DNA of 64,000 nt, taken from Pontibacter beigongshangensis (GTDB lineage: Bacteria; Bacteroidota; Bacteroidia; Cytophagales; Hymenobacteraceae). A model generated the notes under the pieces. The model searched no databases and had not been told where the DNA came from. It worked only from the letters and a program-made list of their open reading frames with translations. The first letter of the stretch is position 1, and every line of letters starts with the position of its first letter. This document shows, one piece after another, positions 8,138 to 17,391 of the stretch. The position numbers and the translations under genes were made by a program. The stretch spans positions 1-64,000 of the forward strand of contig NZ_VFSD01000014.1 of the NCBI RefSeq assembly GCF_014332515.1. Reading direction: 5' to 3'.

Positions 8138-9442
8138 ATGTCACAAGAACTATTTGTTGTAAACAATGTCTGGATGATGGTTTCCATCTTTCTCGTTTTC
8201 ATCATGCACCTGGGCTTTGCCTCCCTGGAATCCGGGCTGACCCGATCGAAGAACACCGTTAACATCCTGTTTAAGAATAGCCTTATTCCTCCCCTGGGAC
8301 TTTTAACGTATGCGCTGTGGGGCTTTTCCCTGATGTACCCGGGTGAGGCTTTTACAGGGGGCCTCTTTGGCTTTGCCGGTTTCGGGATTCCGCTTCCGGA
8401 AGGCGGCGAGACCTCGGCCTATAACGAAGGCTACACTTTCTGGACAGATTTCCTGTTTCAGGGGATGTTTGCCGCAACGGCCGCCACTATCGTATCGGGT
8501 GCTGTGGCAGAACGCGTGAAACTGGGCAGCTTCATTTTTTTCTCTCTCCTATTTGTTGGCATATGCTACCCAATAGTAGGCATGTGGAAATGGGGTGGCG
8601 GTTTTCTTAACACACTTGAAACACCTTTCTATGATTTTGCAGGCTCCACCATTGTTCACTCTCTGGGCGGTTGGGGAGCATTGGCCGGCATTCTGCTGCT
8701 GGGCCCGCGGTTAGGCAAGTATGTGGGCGGTAAAATAAAACCCATCCAGGGCCATAGCATGCCGCTGGCTACGATTGGTGTGTTTATCCTGTGGCTGGGC
8801 TGGTTCGGTTTTAACGGCGGCTCCGTGCTTTCTGCTGACCCTGGCGCTGTATCGAGAGTACTGGTAATGACGAGCCTTGCCGCTGCCGCAGGTGCTGTCG
8901 GCGCCTTGTTTGCTTCGCTGGCACTCTTTAAATCCAAAGATTTGTCTATGATGCTGAACGGCATTCTGGCCGGCCTGGTAGGCATTACCGCCGGCGCCGA
9001 CCAGATGGGAGTGGTAGATTCCGTTGTCATTGGCCTGGTGGCCGGCGGACTGGTGGTGCTGGGTGTCATGCTGTTCGACAAACTCAGATTAGACGACCCG
9101 GTTGGAGCACTTTCAGTACACCTTATCTGCGGCATCTGGGGAACGCTGGCTGTTGGCTTATTCGGCAACCTGGCTGGTTTTGACCAGGTGCTGAGCCAGC
9201 TGATTGGTATTGGGGTAGTGGGCACTTTCAGCTTTGCGTTCGCCTTTGCGTTGTGGTTTGCTATCAGGGCGATAGCTGGCATCCGGGTAAGTGAGATAGA
9301 AGAGGTTGAGGGGCTTGACATGCACGAGCACAAAATGCACGCTTACCCAGACATAAACGCCCCTGCCTACGAAGTTACCAGATTAGAGAACGGGTATGCC
9401 AGCGCAGCCGAAACCAAAAAGAAAACAACAGTAACCCACTAA
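8138..9442 (+). CDS. amtB: Ammonium transporter
   Basis: Inner-membrane ammonium channel of the Amt/Rh family with 11 predicted helices. The twin pore histidines are seen in STIVHSLGGW and LSVHLICGIWG; AAATIVSGAVAERVK, PIVGMWKWGG and LGWFGFNGGS are family landmarks. The C-terminal tail after AIRAIAGIRVSEIEEVEGLDMHEH is the part that contacts P-II in homologues. ATG 8138 gives 434 residues; the frame extends upstream to 8060 but would overlap glnK. It forms one module with glnK upstream and a porin downstream. Confidence 0.95.
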   Translation: MSQELFVVNNVWMMVSIFLVFIMHLGFASLESGLTRSKNTVNILFKNSLIPPLGLLTYALWGFSLMYPGEAFTGGLFGFAGFGIPLPEGGETSAYNEGYTFWTDFLFQGMFAATAATIVSGAVAERVKLGSFIFFSLLFVGICYPIVGMWKWGGGFLNTLETPFYDFAGSTIVHSLGGWGALAGILLLGPRLGKYVGGKIKPIQGHSMPLATIGVFILWLGWFGFNGGSVLSADPGAVSRVLVMTSLAAAAGAVGALFASLALFKSKDLSMMLNGILAGLVGITAGADQMGVVDSVVIGLVAGGLVVLGVMLFDKLRLDDPVGALSVHLICGIWGTLAVGLFGNLAGFDQVLSQLIGIGVVGTFSFAFAFALWFAIRAIAGIRVSEIEEVEGLDMHEHKMHAYPDINAPAYEVTRLENGYASAAETKKKTTVTH

Positions 9443-9472
9443 GCTCCTTTACCTTCTTGTACCGGGCAGAAT

Positions 9473-9511
9473 ACCGCTGTGGTTATGCGCTTACCACATG
9501 ACCACGGCGGT
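9473..9511 (+). terminator. Hairpin between amtB and porin genes
   Basis: ACCGCTGTGGT (9473-9483) and ACCACGGCGGT (9501-9511) form an 11-bp stem with one wobble. No T-run follows, so it may attenuate or stabilise rather than terminate. Confidence 0.4.
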
Positions 9512-9692
9512 TACTCACTCAGTGTAAAGAAGCCGCCTCAACAAAAGGCCATCCACGGTCCTGCTACTCACAATATGTAGCATTCAGCATCCAGACTCCC
9601 CACTATGTTTCCCTTAAACGGCAATTTAAGAGAAGCAGAAGAACGGATTACCAAAACACTTTTCTCAGAAAATTATAAAATAACAGAAGCAA

Positions 9693-10832
9693 ATGAATAT
9701 GAAAAGACTTTTACCTCTCGCCGCTGCGGCATTCTTTACAACAGCAAATGTAACCATTGCTCAGGAGAATCCCGCACCTGAATCCAAAAGCAAGTTCGAG
9801 TTCTCTGGCTATGTGGATGCTTATTATCAATACAATACCAACAATCCTTTATCTGATACCAACCAGGGAAGAATTTTTGACCTGAACCACAACAGGGTTT
9901 CTATGGGCCTTGCCCAGACCATGTTCGCCTACAGCTATGGCAAGTTTCATGCAGTTGCCGACCTCACCATAGGTCCGAATGCGGAGCTGGGCAACTTTGG
10001 CAACGAAGGAAATACCAGGTTCATCAAGCAGGCCTTCCTGACCTACGATGTGACCGATAAGCTGTCGGTTACAGCCGGGCAGTTTGGCACGCACATCGGC
10101 TACGAGCTTATAGATGCGCCGCTTAACTTCAACTACAGCCTCTCCTACCTGTTCGGCAATGGGCCGTTTTACCATACCGGCGCCAAACTCAACTACAACA
10201 TCAGCGACAAGTTTGGGGTAATGATGGGCGTAGTACAAGGCTGGGACGGCATTAAGGATTATAACAAGCAGAAATCGCTGGTGGCGCAGTTCTACATGGC
10301 CCCTGTTTCCGGCTTCGACATTTACCTGAACTGGATCGGTGGCGATGAGCACAACACCGCTTCTAACTTTGGCGAGCTGTCCGGTTCCTACACCAGCCTG
10401 TTCGACCTTACCACTTCGTACCAGGTAACCGACGATTTTAAGGTTGGCATCAACGCGGCGTATGGCTCTTTCCTGTCAGGCAATGAAGAAAGCCCGAACC
10501 CTGCGCCCGGAAACCCCTGGTACTCTGACGCAAGCTGGGGTGGCGCAGCCTTATACCTGAACTATAATGCCAGCGACAGGGTAGCCTTCGGGCTCCGTTC
10601 CGAATACTTCTCCGACCCGAGCGGGGTGCGCTACTTTGGGCCACTGGACGTAACAGCTTTCACGCTTACCGGCGACATTAAATTAGCCGACAGCCAGTTT
10701 ATCCTGAAGCCCGAGGTTAGAATGGACTTTGCCAGCAACGGCTTCTTTGAAGATAAAGCCGGCAACATGACCAGGAAAAACCAGGCAACTATAGGGGCGG
10801 CCTTTATCTACACCTTCGGTCTCTGCAAATAA
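9693..10832 (+). CDS. Outer-membrane beta-barrel porin (BBP2-like)
   Basis: Secreted outer-membrane protein. It starts MNMKRLLPLAAAAFF with a signal peptide ending near TIAQ, then GYVDAYYQYNTNNP and alternating amphipathic strands rich in aromatic residues, ending in YTFGLCK. Conserved stretches such as FDLNHNRVSMGLAQ, VTAGQFGTHIGYELIDAP and YHTGAKL match the porin/BBP2 family found next to amt genes in Bacteroidota. The context suggests it admits ammonium or small nitrogen compounds (inference). ATG 9693 or 9699 is the start. Terminator at 10998-11043. Confidence 0.8.
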   Translation: MNMKRLLPLAAAAFFTTANVTIAQENPAPESKSKFEFSGYVDAYYQYNTNNPLSDTNQGRIFDLNHNRVSMGLAQTMFAYSYGKFHAVADLTIGPNAELGNFGNEGNTRFIKQAFLTYDVTDKLSVTAGQFGTHIGYELIDAPLNFNYSLSYLFGNGPFYHTGAKLNYNISDKFGVMMGVVQGWDGIKDYNKQKSLVAQFYMAPVSGFDIYLNWIGGDEHNTASNFGELSGSYTSLFDLTTSYQVTDDFKVGINAAYGSFLSGNEESPNPAPGNPWYSDASWGGAALYLNYNASDRVAFGLRSEYFSDPSGVRYFGPLDVTAFTLTGDIKLADSQFILKPEVRMDFASNGFFEDKAGNMTRKNQATIGAAFIYTFGLCK

Positions 10833-10997
10833 TAGTACCCACTCATAGCTCCTCAACAGCCGGGTTGGTCAGCAAGAACTTACCGACTACTTCTAAACCC
10901 TTATTCTGAAAACTTAACCCCTGGCCTATGCAAGCAAAAAATTAATATTATCCGTCCATTTTTAAGCTATTGACCCTTTTACAAACAACAAGGTCGG

Positions 10998-11043
10998 GCA
11001 GAAGCCGGGTACTGAGAAGGCCGGGCTTCTGCTCTTTGTTTTT
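10998..11043 (+). terminator. Rho-independent terminator after porin gene
   Basis: GCAGAAGCC (10998-11006) pairs with GGCTTCTGC (11024-11032), followed by TCTTTGTTTTT. Confidence 0.75.
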
Positions 11044-11108
11044 ACACCTGTTGACCAGACCTTCATCTCTTCCCGCTCAACTTTGTAACAGCAACGCCAG
11101 CAGCAAAT

Positions 11109-11553
11109 CCTCCGGAGGGGCATTTTCATTAGAATAATTTAGCTAGTGTACTAATTGTTCAATGTGTAAATTTCTCGATTCGAAAATTCGGAAATGAATG
11201 ACCGGAGCTGGCTACCTAAAAAATCCCAGTCTCTGGCTTGAGGCGCCGGGTGAAGGGGCCCTCTATTTGAGAGGTCCGGTGCCGCAGGCAGCCTGAGCAA
11301 GAGCGAGTCAAAAAGGGGCCCCTGCCCCCCTGACAGGAGCGAACACAGCGCCGATGGCCAGGGACAAGGCCTCGCTTATATAGGACCCCTGCCCCAGCCG
11401 TGAGCGCTCGGAGCCACGGCTTTGCAATAATATAGTTAAATGGCACCGAATCCAGCAGCAGCTAAGCCAGATGGGACCCATAGATATCAGAATATTCTTA
11501 CCTCAAGTAGGGTAAACGCTCAAATTATTCTAATCAGAAAGCCCCTCCGGAGG
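11109..11553. repeat. Inverted pair of interspersed repeats, 445 bp apart end to end
   Basis: Left copy 11109-11139 (CCTCCGGAGGGGC to AATAATT) and right copy 11523-11553 (AATTATT to GCCCCTCCGGAGG) face with their GC cores outwards, the opposite of the MITE at 4895. Next to the left copy are degenerate 8-mer repeats (11144-11170). The GC-rich interior (11216-11430) has small hairpins but no credible gene. Together with 10833-11108 (porin terminator) this accounts for the whole 10833-11595 gap. Confidence 0.6.
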
Positions 11554-11595
11554 CTCCGCTGCCGCGAAATCGTAGGAGTCATTATCACAACCAGC

Positions 11596-12489
11596 TTAGA
11601 GGGCAGGCAGTTGCAACTCATAGCTGGGCCTTGCAGAGGTTACCGTTAGTTTATAATCCTTTATCCAGGGGTTATAGAGGCGCAGGGTCTTGTAATTGGT
11701 GCCATTGTCGAGCGCAAACTGCGGCAGGTCCGGTATAGACTCCGTTACCGTTACGGTCCGGCTTTTCAGAGGGACGTAGCCTTTTATCCGGCTGGTGTCA
11801 AAGCCGTAGCGGTCGGGGTTGGAGAGCACTTCTTTCAGGGCCAGTATCCGGAACAGGTAGCGCGAGGTTTCGTCGTTGAGGTACAGGTCGTAGTAGGAGC
11901 TTACGTGCTGCGCATCCAGGGCACGCTGCAGGCCATTCATGCCGCGGTTGTAGGAAGCGGCGGCATTCGTCCAGCTGCCAAATTTCGCCTTTGCGGTTTT
12001 AAAATAGGCGGCAGCCGCCACGGTGGCTTTTGGCAGGTGGTAGCGCTCATCTATCTCGTTGTTGATAATGATCCCGTACCCACGCGAGGTATCCGGCATC
12101 AGTTGCCAAACCCCGGCTGCTCCTGCCGGCGACACCACATTGCCCAGCAGGCTCTCGGCCAGGGCCACATACTTAATGTCGTCGGGTAAGCCTTGCTCCC
12201 GCAGGGTGGCCTCTATCTCGGGCAGGTGGCGGCTGATCCTCTTGAGCGCCAGTATGGTATTGGAATGAAAATAAGCATTCGACTGCAGCTCCCTGTCCAG
12301 TCGCTCGGCCACATCTGGTATCTGGAGCGGCACAGCTTCTCCGGCAAACGTCATTTGCTCCGGCACAGGGTAAGAGCGGTATTGCTTGTATACGAACTCG
12401 GGTTCTGCGGCCTTCTGGCTGCATAAATTCACGGTACCGATCAGGCAAATACCAAGTAAGGCGGGTTTCCAGTAGCGGAGGGTAAACAT
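11596..12489 (-). CDS. Lytic transglycosylase (SLT domain)
   Basis: Periplasmic murein-cleaving enzyme. An N-terminal hydrophobic signal (KPALLGICLIGTVNL) precedes a linker and an SLT/MltD-type domain: YVALAESLLGN with the catalytic Glu at about 112, then SPAGAAGVWQLMPDTSRGYG, and AAASYNRGMNGLQRAL. A C-terminal stretch (YVPLKSRTVTVTESIPDLPQFAL...YNPWIKDYKL) resembles the LysM-like tail of MltD family members but is divergent. Cys23 could be lipidated although the lipobox is not canonical. It stands alone; a near -7 box (TATATTTA) lies upstream. Confidence 0.87.
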   Translation of the reverse strand: MFTLRYWKPALLGICLIGTVNLCSQKAAEPEFVYKQYRSYPVPEQMTFAGEAVPLQIPDVAERLDRELQSNAYFHSNTILALKRISRHLPEIEATLREQGLPDDIKYVALAESLLGNVVSPAGAAGVWQLMPDTSRGYGIIINNEIDERYHLPKATVAAAAYFKTAKAKFGSWTNAAASYNRGMNGLQRALDAQHVSSYYDLYLNDETSRYLFRILALKEVLSNPDRYGFDTSRIKGYVPLKSRTVTVTESIPDLPQFALDNGTNYKTLRLYNPWIKDYKLTVTSARPSYELQLPAL

Positions 12490-12900
12490 AAAAGATAAGA
12501 ATATGTGTTAAAAAAGTCTGGCTATAAATATACTTTAAAAAACCGGGAGAAATAAACGCTGCGCCCGCAAAATAAACCGAAAGCGGCTTTACTCCTGTAA
12601 CGGGCAGCCCTGGTTTCTAGTACGTAGCCGGCGGTATTTTTACAGCCTTTCCCTTACCAGACATCTGAGCATTAATTTCTAATTTGCCCAGGCTCCGGCA
12701 AGAGGAAACATGGATTTTGCCGGGCCGGTCTACTCCTTTTCTGGTTGCGCACTTCAGACCGTAGAGGAGCAGAACTACAGCCCACTAATATCTTCACCTT
12801 CCTGTGGCAACAAATTACCAGGCAGCCCCTTCAGAATCCTAATTAAAAAAACAGTAGGCATCCTTATGTTTTTCTCTATTTTTACATCAAAAAATTAAAC
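12490..12900. other. Intergenic region, divergent transglycosylase and methyltransferase genes
   Basis: About 410 bases. Apart from promoter-like AT-rich stretches at both ends (TATATTTA for the minus gene; TATTTTTA near 12878 for the plus gene) I see no repeat or gene here. Confidence 0.4.
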
Positions 12901-13644
12901 ATGCGCAAAATTGAGGAAAAGGAAGAAATAGAGATCAATTTCTGGAAAGACTCTGCCAGGGAGAATCCTACTGTGTTTACGCTCGAGAACCTTTTCAACA
13001 AAATGGGCGAGGCGCCGGTATTTTACAACAAAGTAAAAAGGTACCATCGCTATTTCGATAAGGCTTCTTCTATGCTGGAGTTAGGGGCTGGCCAGGGGTG
13101 GGCCTCCTGTATTATCAAGTCGCTTTATCCGGGCGCTACGCTGCACACCTCCGATATCAGCCCTTATGCCATCGAGTCTATTAAATACTGGGAAGATATA
13201 TTTAAGGTGAAGGTCGACAACACGTTTGCCTGCAGAAGCTACGAGATACCGCTTCCGGATGCTTCTGTTGACCTTGTTTTCTGTTTTGCCGCAGCGCATC
13301 ATTTTGTAAAGCACCGAAGCTCTCTCAAAGAAATAAACCGTGTATTGCGGCCGGGAGGGGTTTGCCTGTACCTCTATGAGCCCACCTGCAAGAAATACAT
13401 CTATAAGCAAGCCCATAGCCGGGTAAACAAAAAACGCCCCGAGGTGCCTGAAGACGTACTGATCCAGCAAAAAATAATGGAACTTGCCGCAGAACAGAAC
13501 CTTGCCTGTGAACTTAACTTTGACCCCTCGCTGGAGAACAGAGGAGCCATAGAAACGATCTATTACTTTGCCTTATCCAAGGCCAGCATCTTACGAGAAA
13601 TGCTGCCCTGCACAGCCGACATCATCTTTACAAAGAAAGGCTAG
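12901..13644 (+). CDS. Class I SAM-dependent methyltransferase
   Basis: 247 residues. The SAM-binding motif I is MLELGAGQGWAS (around residue 59), followed by LHTSDISPYAIES (motif II acidic residue), a VDLVFCFAAAHHF motif and LKEINRVLRPGGVCLYLYEP, the classic post-II/III region. The substrate is not evident; the C-terminal third has no recognised domain. It is followed 66 nt later by the cupin gene on the same strand, so co-transcription is possible. Confidence 0.85.
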   Translation: MRKIEEKEEIEINFWKDSARENPTVFTLENLFNKMGEAPVFYNKVKRYHRYFDKASSMLELGAGQGWASCIIKSLYPGATLHTSDISPYAIESIKYWEDIFKVKVDNTFACRSYEIPLPDASVDLVFCFAAAHHFVKHRSSLKEINRVLRPGGVCLYLYEPTCKKYIYKQAHSRVNKKRPEVPEDVLIQQKIMELAAEQNLACELNFDPSLENRGAIETIYYFALSKASILREMLPCTADIIFTKKG

Positions 13645-13710
13645 CCCTGCCAACACGGACGCGGACCGGCTTCGGACAGATGTTTTTTTGTTTCTGACAA
13701 GCTAAAGAAA

Positions 13711-14226
13711 ATGAGAATACTAAGCGCAAGCCCTATCCTTCTGTCTCCTGGCAAGGGCATTCCCAACAACCCGGATTTGCCGCTGCTCCTCTACCGGCAG
13801 GTGTTCCGGGCAGGCGACAACCTGGAGCACCAGTTCAAGGAGGCCTTCAGGGAAAACAGCTGGGCGGGCACCTGGACCAACGGCGTATTTGGCTACCACC
13901 ACTACCACAGCGTGGCCCACGAGGTGTTGGGAGTGGCAGCAGGTGCAGCAACCCTTATTTTTGGCGGACCGGGTGGTCAGGAAGTAGAAGTAACAGCCGG
14001 CGACATGGTGGTGCTGCCAGCCGGAACCGGCCACTGCTGCAAGCAGGCCTCCTCCAACTTCCGTGTAATAGGCGCCTACCCCCAGGGCCAGGAGGATTAC
14101 GACATTTGCAAAGAAACCGATGATGTGGCCGAAAAAGTAAAGAACATTGCCAAAGTGGCCCTGCCGCTTGCCGACCCGGTAGCCGGCAGACATGGCCCTT
14201 TGTTGCAGCACTGGCGGCAACAGTAG
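13711..14226 (+). CDS. YjlB-type cupin domain protein
   Basis: 171-residue cytoplasmic protein with a single cupin barrel. It tracks B. subtilis YjlB: IPNNPDLPLLLY, WAGTWTNGVFGYHHYHSVAHEVLGV (metal-binding His and Glu of cupin motif 1), GDMVVLPAGTGH (cupin motif 2), IGAYPQGQEDYD, and ADPVAGRHGPLLQHW. A single divalent metal is likely; substrate unknown. Start ATG 13711. Confidence 0.85.
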   Translation: MRILSASPILLSPGKGIPNNPDLPLLLYRQVFRAGDNLEHQFKEAFRENSWAGTWTNGVFGYHHYHSVAHEVLGVAAGAATLIFGGPGGQEVEVTAGDMVVLPAGTGHCCKQASSNFRVIGAYPQGQEDYDICKETDDVAEKVKNIAKVALPLADPVAGRHGPLLQHWRQQ

Positions 14227-14412
14227 CATATCGGAGGCCAGACCTTTGGAGGCTGCCCGATATTTGACCAAAAAAGCGGCAGTTGGCTAAATGCCTTTTG
14301 TATCTTCTGGTAAGATTTACCGTTTTAGGGACTGCATCCACTATTTGTTGTGGTGTTCCTGCTGCTGTGCCTGTTAAATTTCTGGTTTTTTGTAGAAAGC
14401 ATGCGCAGTAGC

Positions 14413-14444
14413 GGCTCCGGAGGGGCTTTTTGATTAGAATAATT
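14413..14444 (+). repeat. Interspersed CCTCCGGAGG/AATTATT element
   Basis: GGCTCCGGAGGGGC, T-rich spacer, TTAGAATAATT. Lies in the 282-bp gap between the cupin and sugar dehydrogenase genes. Confidence 0.75.
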
Positions 14445-14508
14445 TATTTCCGGGGGCCTGCCGCCCACATATTACCTAACCCAAAACTACTGAACTACAC
14501 ATACTGTT

Positions 14509-15987
14509 ATGCTTCACATAAACCGGGTACTCCCATTGCTGGCCATTGTTTTATTCGGCCTGGAGAGTTGCACAAATTCTGTCAACAACACGACTACCGC
14601 CTCAGGCAGCACTACCGACACCACCACCGGGACAGCCACAGCAGGGGCGGCCCTGTCCGACGCTGACGCCAAAAAGGCACAGACCACCTTTGCCAGCTTT
14701 TGCTCCGGATGCCACGGCGAAAATGCCACCACCTTTGCAGACCGGCGCTGGAAGCACGGCAACTCCCGCGAAGAAATATTTAAATCGATAAAAGAGGGTA
14801 TTCCGGCCGCCGGCATGCCTGCTTTTGCCCAAACCTTTTCCGATGCCGAAATTGAGAACCTCGTTTCCTACATAAAAGAAGGCATTCAGTCGGTGGAGGC
14901 CTACTCGTTTGAGGAGAAGGAGAGTGCGCAGGAAAACTACAGCTCAGAAACTCAGAAAATTAGACTAGAAACGGTGGTTAGCGGCATTGGCGTTCCGTGG
15001 GGCATTGCCTTTCTGCCGGATGGCGGGCTGCTCGTAACAGAACGGTCGGGCAAGTTCTACAGGGTCTCCAAAAACAAGGAGTTGCAGCCGGTGCAGGGAG
15101 CTCCAAAAGTACGCGCCGAAGGCCAGGGAGGTCTGATGGATGTGGCGCTTCACCCTGATTTCAACAAAAACAACTTTATTTACCTGTCCTACTCGGCCAT
15201 AAAGCAGGAAGGAGGCAAAACCTTGTCTACCACCGCTATTATGCGTGCTAAGCTGGATGGCAACAGGCTCACCGGGCAGAAGGTGATTTTTGAGGCCCAG
15301 CCTTATTCAGAAACCCGGCACCACTATGGCTCCCGCATGGTATTTGGCAAAGATGGCCTGCTGTATTTTTCGGTGGGAGATCGGGGCAACGAAAAACAGA
15401 ACCCGCAAACCCTCGACCGGCACCTGGGCAAAATACACCGCATCAAAGACGACGGCGGCATCCCGGCCGACAACCCGTTTGTAAACAAACAGGGAGCTTT
15501 GGCTTCTATCTACTCCTACGGCCACCGCAACCCGCAGGGGCTCGACTTTAACCCGGCTACGGGTGAGCTCTGGTCGCATGAGCACGGGCCACGTGGCGGC
15601 GATGAGGTAAATATTGTAAAGCCCGCCCTGAACTATGGCTGGCCAGTGGTGTCGTATGGCATTAACTACAACGGCACACCCATCACCGACAAAACCCAGC
15701 AGGAAGGCATAGAAGACCCCATCTGGCAGTGGACTCCCTCTATTGCACCGTCGGGCATGGCATTTGTGACCGGCAACCGCTACAAAGGCTGGGAAGGCGA
15801 CCTGATGACAGGCTCCCTCCGCTTTAAATTTCTGAGCCGATGCAAAATAGAGAACGGCAAAATCGTAAGCGAAGAAAAGCTGCTGCCCAACATCGGCCGG
15901 GTGCGGGAAGTAAGAATAAGTCCCGATGGCTACCTGTACGTTGGCGTAGAAACCGGCCATGTATACAAGCTAATACCGACAGATTGA
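14509..15987 (+). CDS. Lipoprotein fusion of cytochrome c and PQQ-type soluble aldose dehydrogenase
   Basis: Envelope quinoprotein-like oxidoreductase. Residues 1-20 form a signal ending in a lipobox-like GLES-C21; a Thr/Ser-rich linker follows; a cytochrome c domain carries FCSGCH (heme-binding C65-x-x-C68-H69) and GMPAFA with the probable Met ligand; then from about residue 155 a six-bladed GDH/Asd (YliI-like) propeller with GVPWGIAFLPDGGLLVTER, GLMDVALHPDF, SVGDRGN, GHRNPQGLDF, EHGPRGGDEVN and APSGMAF. The fused heme domain probably accepts electrons from the sugar-oxidising domain and passes them to the respiratory chain (inference). 492 residues. Confidence 0.88.
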   Translation: MLHINRVLPLLAIVLFGLESCTNSVNNTTTASGSTTDTTTGTATAGAALSDADAKKAQTTFASFCSGCHGENATTFADRRWKHGNSREEIFKSIKEGIPAAGMPAFAQTFSDAEIENLVSYIKEGIQSVEAYSFEEKESAQENYSSETQKIRLETVVSGIGVPWGIAFLPDGGLLVTERSGKFYRVSKNKELQPVQGAPKVRAEGQGGLMDVALHPDFNKNNFIYLSYSAIKQEGGKTLSTTAIMRAKLDGNRLTGQKVIFEAQPYSETRHHYGSRMVFGKDGLLYFSVGDRGNEKQNPQTLDRHLGKIHRIKDDGGIPADNPFVNKQGALASIYSYGHRNPQGLDFNPATGELWSHEHGPRGGDEVNIVKPALNYGWPVVSYGINYNGTPITDKTQQEGIEDPIWQWTPSIAPSGMAFVTGNRYKGWEGDLMTGSLRFKFLSRCKIENGKIVSEEKLLPNIGRVREVRISPDGYLYVGVETGHVYKLIPTD

Positions 15988-16048
15988 CGGGCATTTGAAG
16001 CTAAGAGTTGAGAGTCGGGAGGCATAACTGACTGCATTTGGGTGGCAG

Positions 16049-16077
16049 ATTATTCTAATGAAATTCAGCCTCGCGAG
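16049..16077 (-). repeat. Interspersed element, degenerate reverse copy
   Basis: GATTATTCTAATGAAATT then an eroded core and CTGCTGCTGCTGC tract. Flanked by an outer inverted repeat: TAAGAGTTGAGAG (16003-16015) and CTTTCAACTCTTA (16124-16136). Confidence 0.5.
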
Positions 16078-16141
16078 TCTTTTGCTGCTGCTGCTCTTCA
16101 GATCAGCGAAAGCCACTAGAAACTTTCAACTCTTACCTCTG

Positions 16142-16789
16142 TTATAGTTCTTCGCTCTCTAAAAACAACTTCTTCAGATCCGGCAGGCTGTCGATGCGGG
16201 CATCGTACCCGGGCACTTCGCCAAAGCCGTAACTGGCGTAGATAAACGGCACTCCTGCCCCTTTGCTGGCCTCATAATCTCCTATGGTATCGCCTACATA
16301 CACGGGGTGAGCAAGGTTATTTCGTTTGATCACCTCCTTAATGTTTTCAGCTTTAGGCAGGCTCCGGGTGCCGTAGCACTGGTGGTCTTCCACCACATCG
16401 TGGAGCTTGCTGTGCGCCAGGAAAGTCTCGATATAGCCTACCTGGCAATTGCTCACGATAAACAGGCGGTACTTCTCTTTTAAAGCGCGCAAGGTGTTCT
16501 CCAGTCCTTTGTAGAGGTTTCCGCCATACCTGTTCATGTGCTCCAGCTCCTCTTTGGCACAAAGGGCTTTCAGTTCGTTGCGCTGTTCTGTGCTCAGGTA
16601 GGGGTACAGCTTCTCGTAAATGGCATCGTAGGTCATGCCGGTAATAGATTGCACTTTCTGTTGTGTTACCTCGTCCTGCACATAATCTACCCTGTTCACT
16701 GCCGCCTGCCAGGCTTTTGCAACGGTGGCGGTGGCATCCCAAAGGGTGCCATCGAGGTCAAATATGATACTGTCTGTATTTTTTAACAT
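16142..16789 (-). CDS. HAD-superfamily phosphatase (phosphoglycolate phosphatase-like)
   Basis: 215-residue cytoplasmic HAD hydrolase. Motif I IIFDLDGTLWD holds the nucleophilic aspartate, an alpha-helical cap follows, motif II is FIVSNC, motif III is the lysine in SLPKAENI, and motif IV is YVGDTIGDYEASKGAG. This is the Gph/YhcW-type layout; the true substrate cannot be told from sequence. It converges on the sugar dehydrogenase gene across a 154-bp repeat-bearing gap. Confidence 0.87.
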   Translation of the reverse strand: MLKNTDSIIFDLDGTLWDATATVAKAWQAAVNRVDYVQDEVTQQKVQSITGMTYDAIYEKLYPYLSTEQRNELKALCAKEELEHMNRYGGNLYKGLENTLRALKEKYRLFIVSNCQVGYIETFLAHSKLHDVVEDHQCYGTRSLPKAENIKEVIKRNNLAHPVYVGDTIGDYEASKGAGVPFIYASYGFGEVPGYDARIDSLPDLKKLFLESEEL

Positions 16790-17135
16790 GTATGTCTTGT
16801 TAGCTTCAGCCTAGATTGCATGGGTATAGTAAAGGCTGGTAGTGATACTCTGATATATGATAACCTGTCGCCGGCTCTTCCGTCAGAACGCAAGTTACAA
16901 TATTAACGCCTCAACTCAATCAATGTTACAACTCCAGATTTTATAACCGGATATTAATGGATGTGGAGATTTGATGATCTGGAGATTCTAAAAAATGTAC
17001 CCGCTATCAACCATGCTCCTTCCTCCTCCACATGCTTCTGCCCATTCTTCGGTGTTGTAAATTCCTGAGGAAGTGCCCTTTTCAGAAATTCAGGCAAAAA
17101 ATCTAGAAACTTTAATCTAAAGAGCAGCAGCAAAA

Positions 17136-17166
17136 CCTCCGGAGGGGCTTTTTCATTGGAATAATT
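17136..17166 (+). repeat. Interspersed CCTCCGGAGG/AATTATT element
   Basis: Close-to-consensus copy, preceded by AGAGCAGCAGCAAAA and ending CATTGGAATAATT. Confidence 0.8.
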
Positions 17167-17329
17167 TGTTATTGCCCCCATCCCCTCAACTTCGGCCGGC
17201 AGTTAAACCTGGCAATGCAACGGCTCCACTAGAGTTCCCGCTTTACGTACACATTTAAAATCGAAAGTTGCCTTAACCGCCTGATGACAGATTTGCTGTT
17301 TTTGCCCCTCCTAAACAAATTAAAAATTC

Positions 17330-17337
17330 TATATTTG
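17330..17337 (+). promoter_or_regulatory. Putative -7 box (TATATTTG) for the ABC transporter operon
   Basis: Exact TAnnTTTG match, 55 nt before the proposed GTG start at 17392. Confidence 0.5.
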
Positions 17338-17391
17338 CTTCCCTGGCCGTTTCACCGGTCAACTCTTAAAATACCTAAACCAGAAACCCCT

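Larger units (their letters stand above)
16790..17391. other. Intergenic region upstream of the ABC transporter genes
   Basis: About 600 bases: 8-mer tandem repeats related to GGAGATTT at 16960-16991, one good copy of the interspersed element (17136-17166) and a perfect TATATTTG promoter box (17330-17337). A frame open from 17284 is rejected as start because it precedes this promoter. Confidence 0.5.

Noticed and set aside
17284-17391. N-terminal extension of the ABC ATPase frame
   Set aside because: Precedes a perfect TATATTTG box; the extra residues do not resemble the family.
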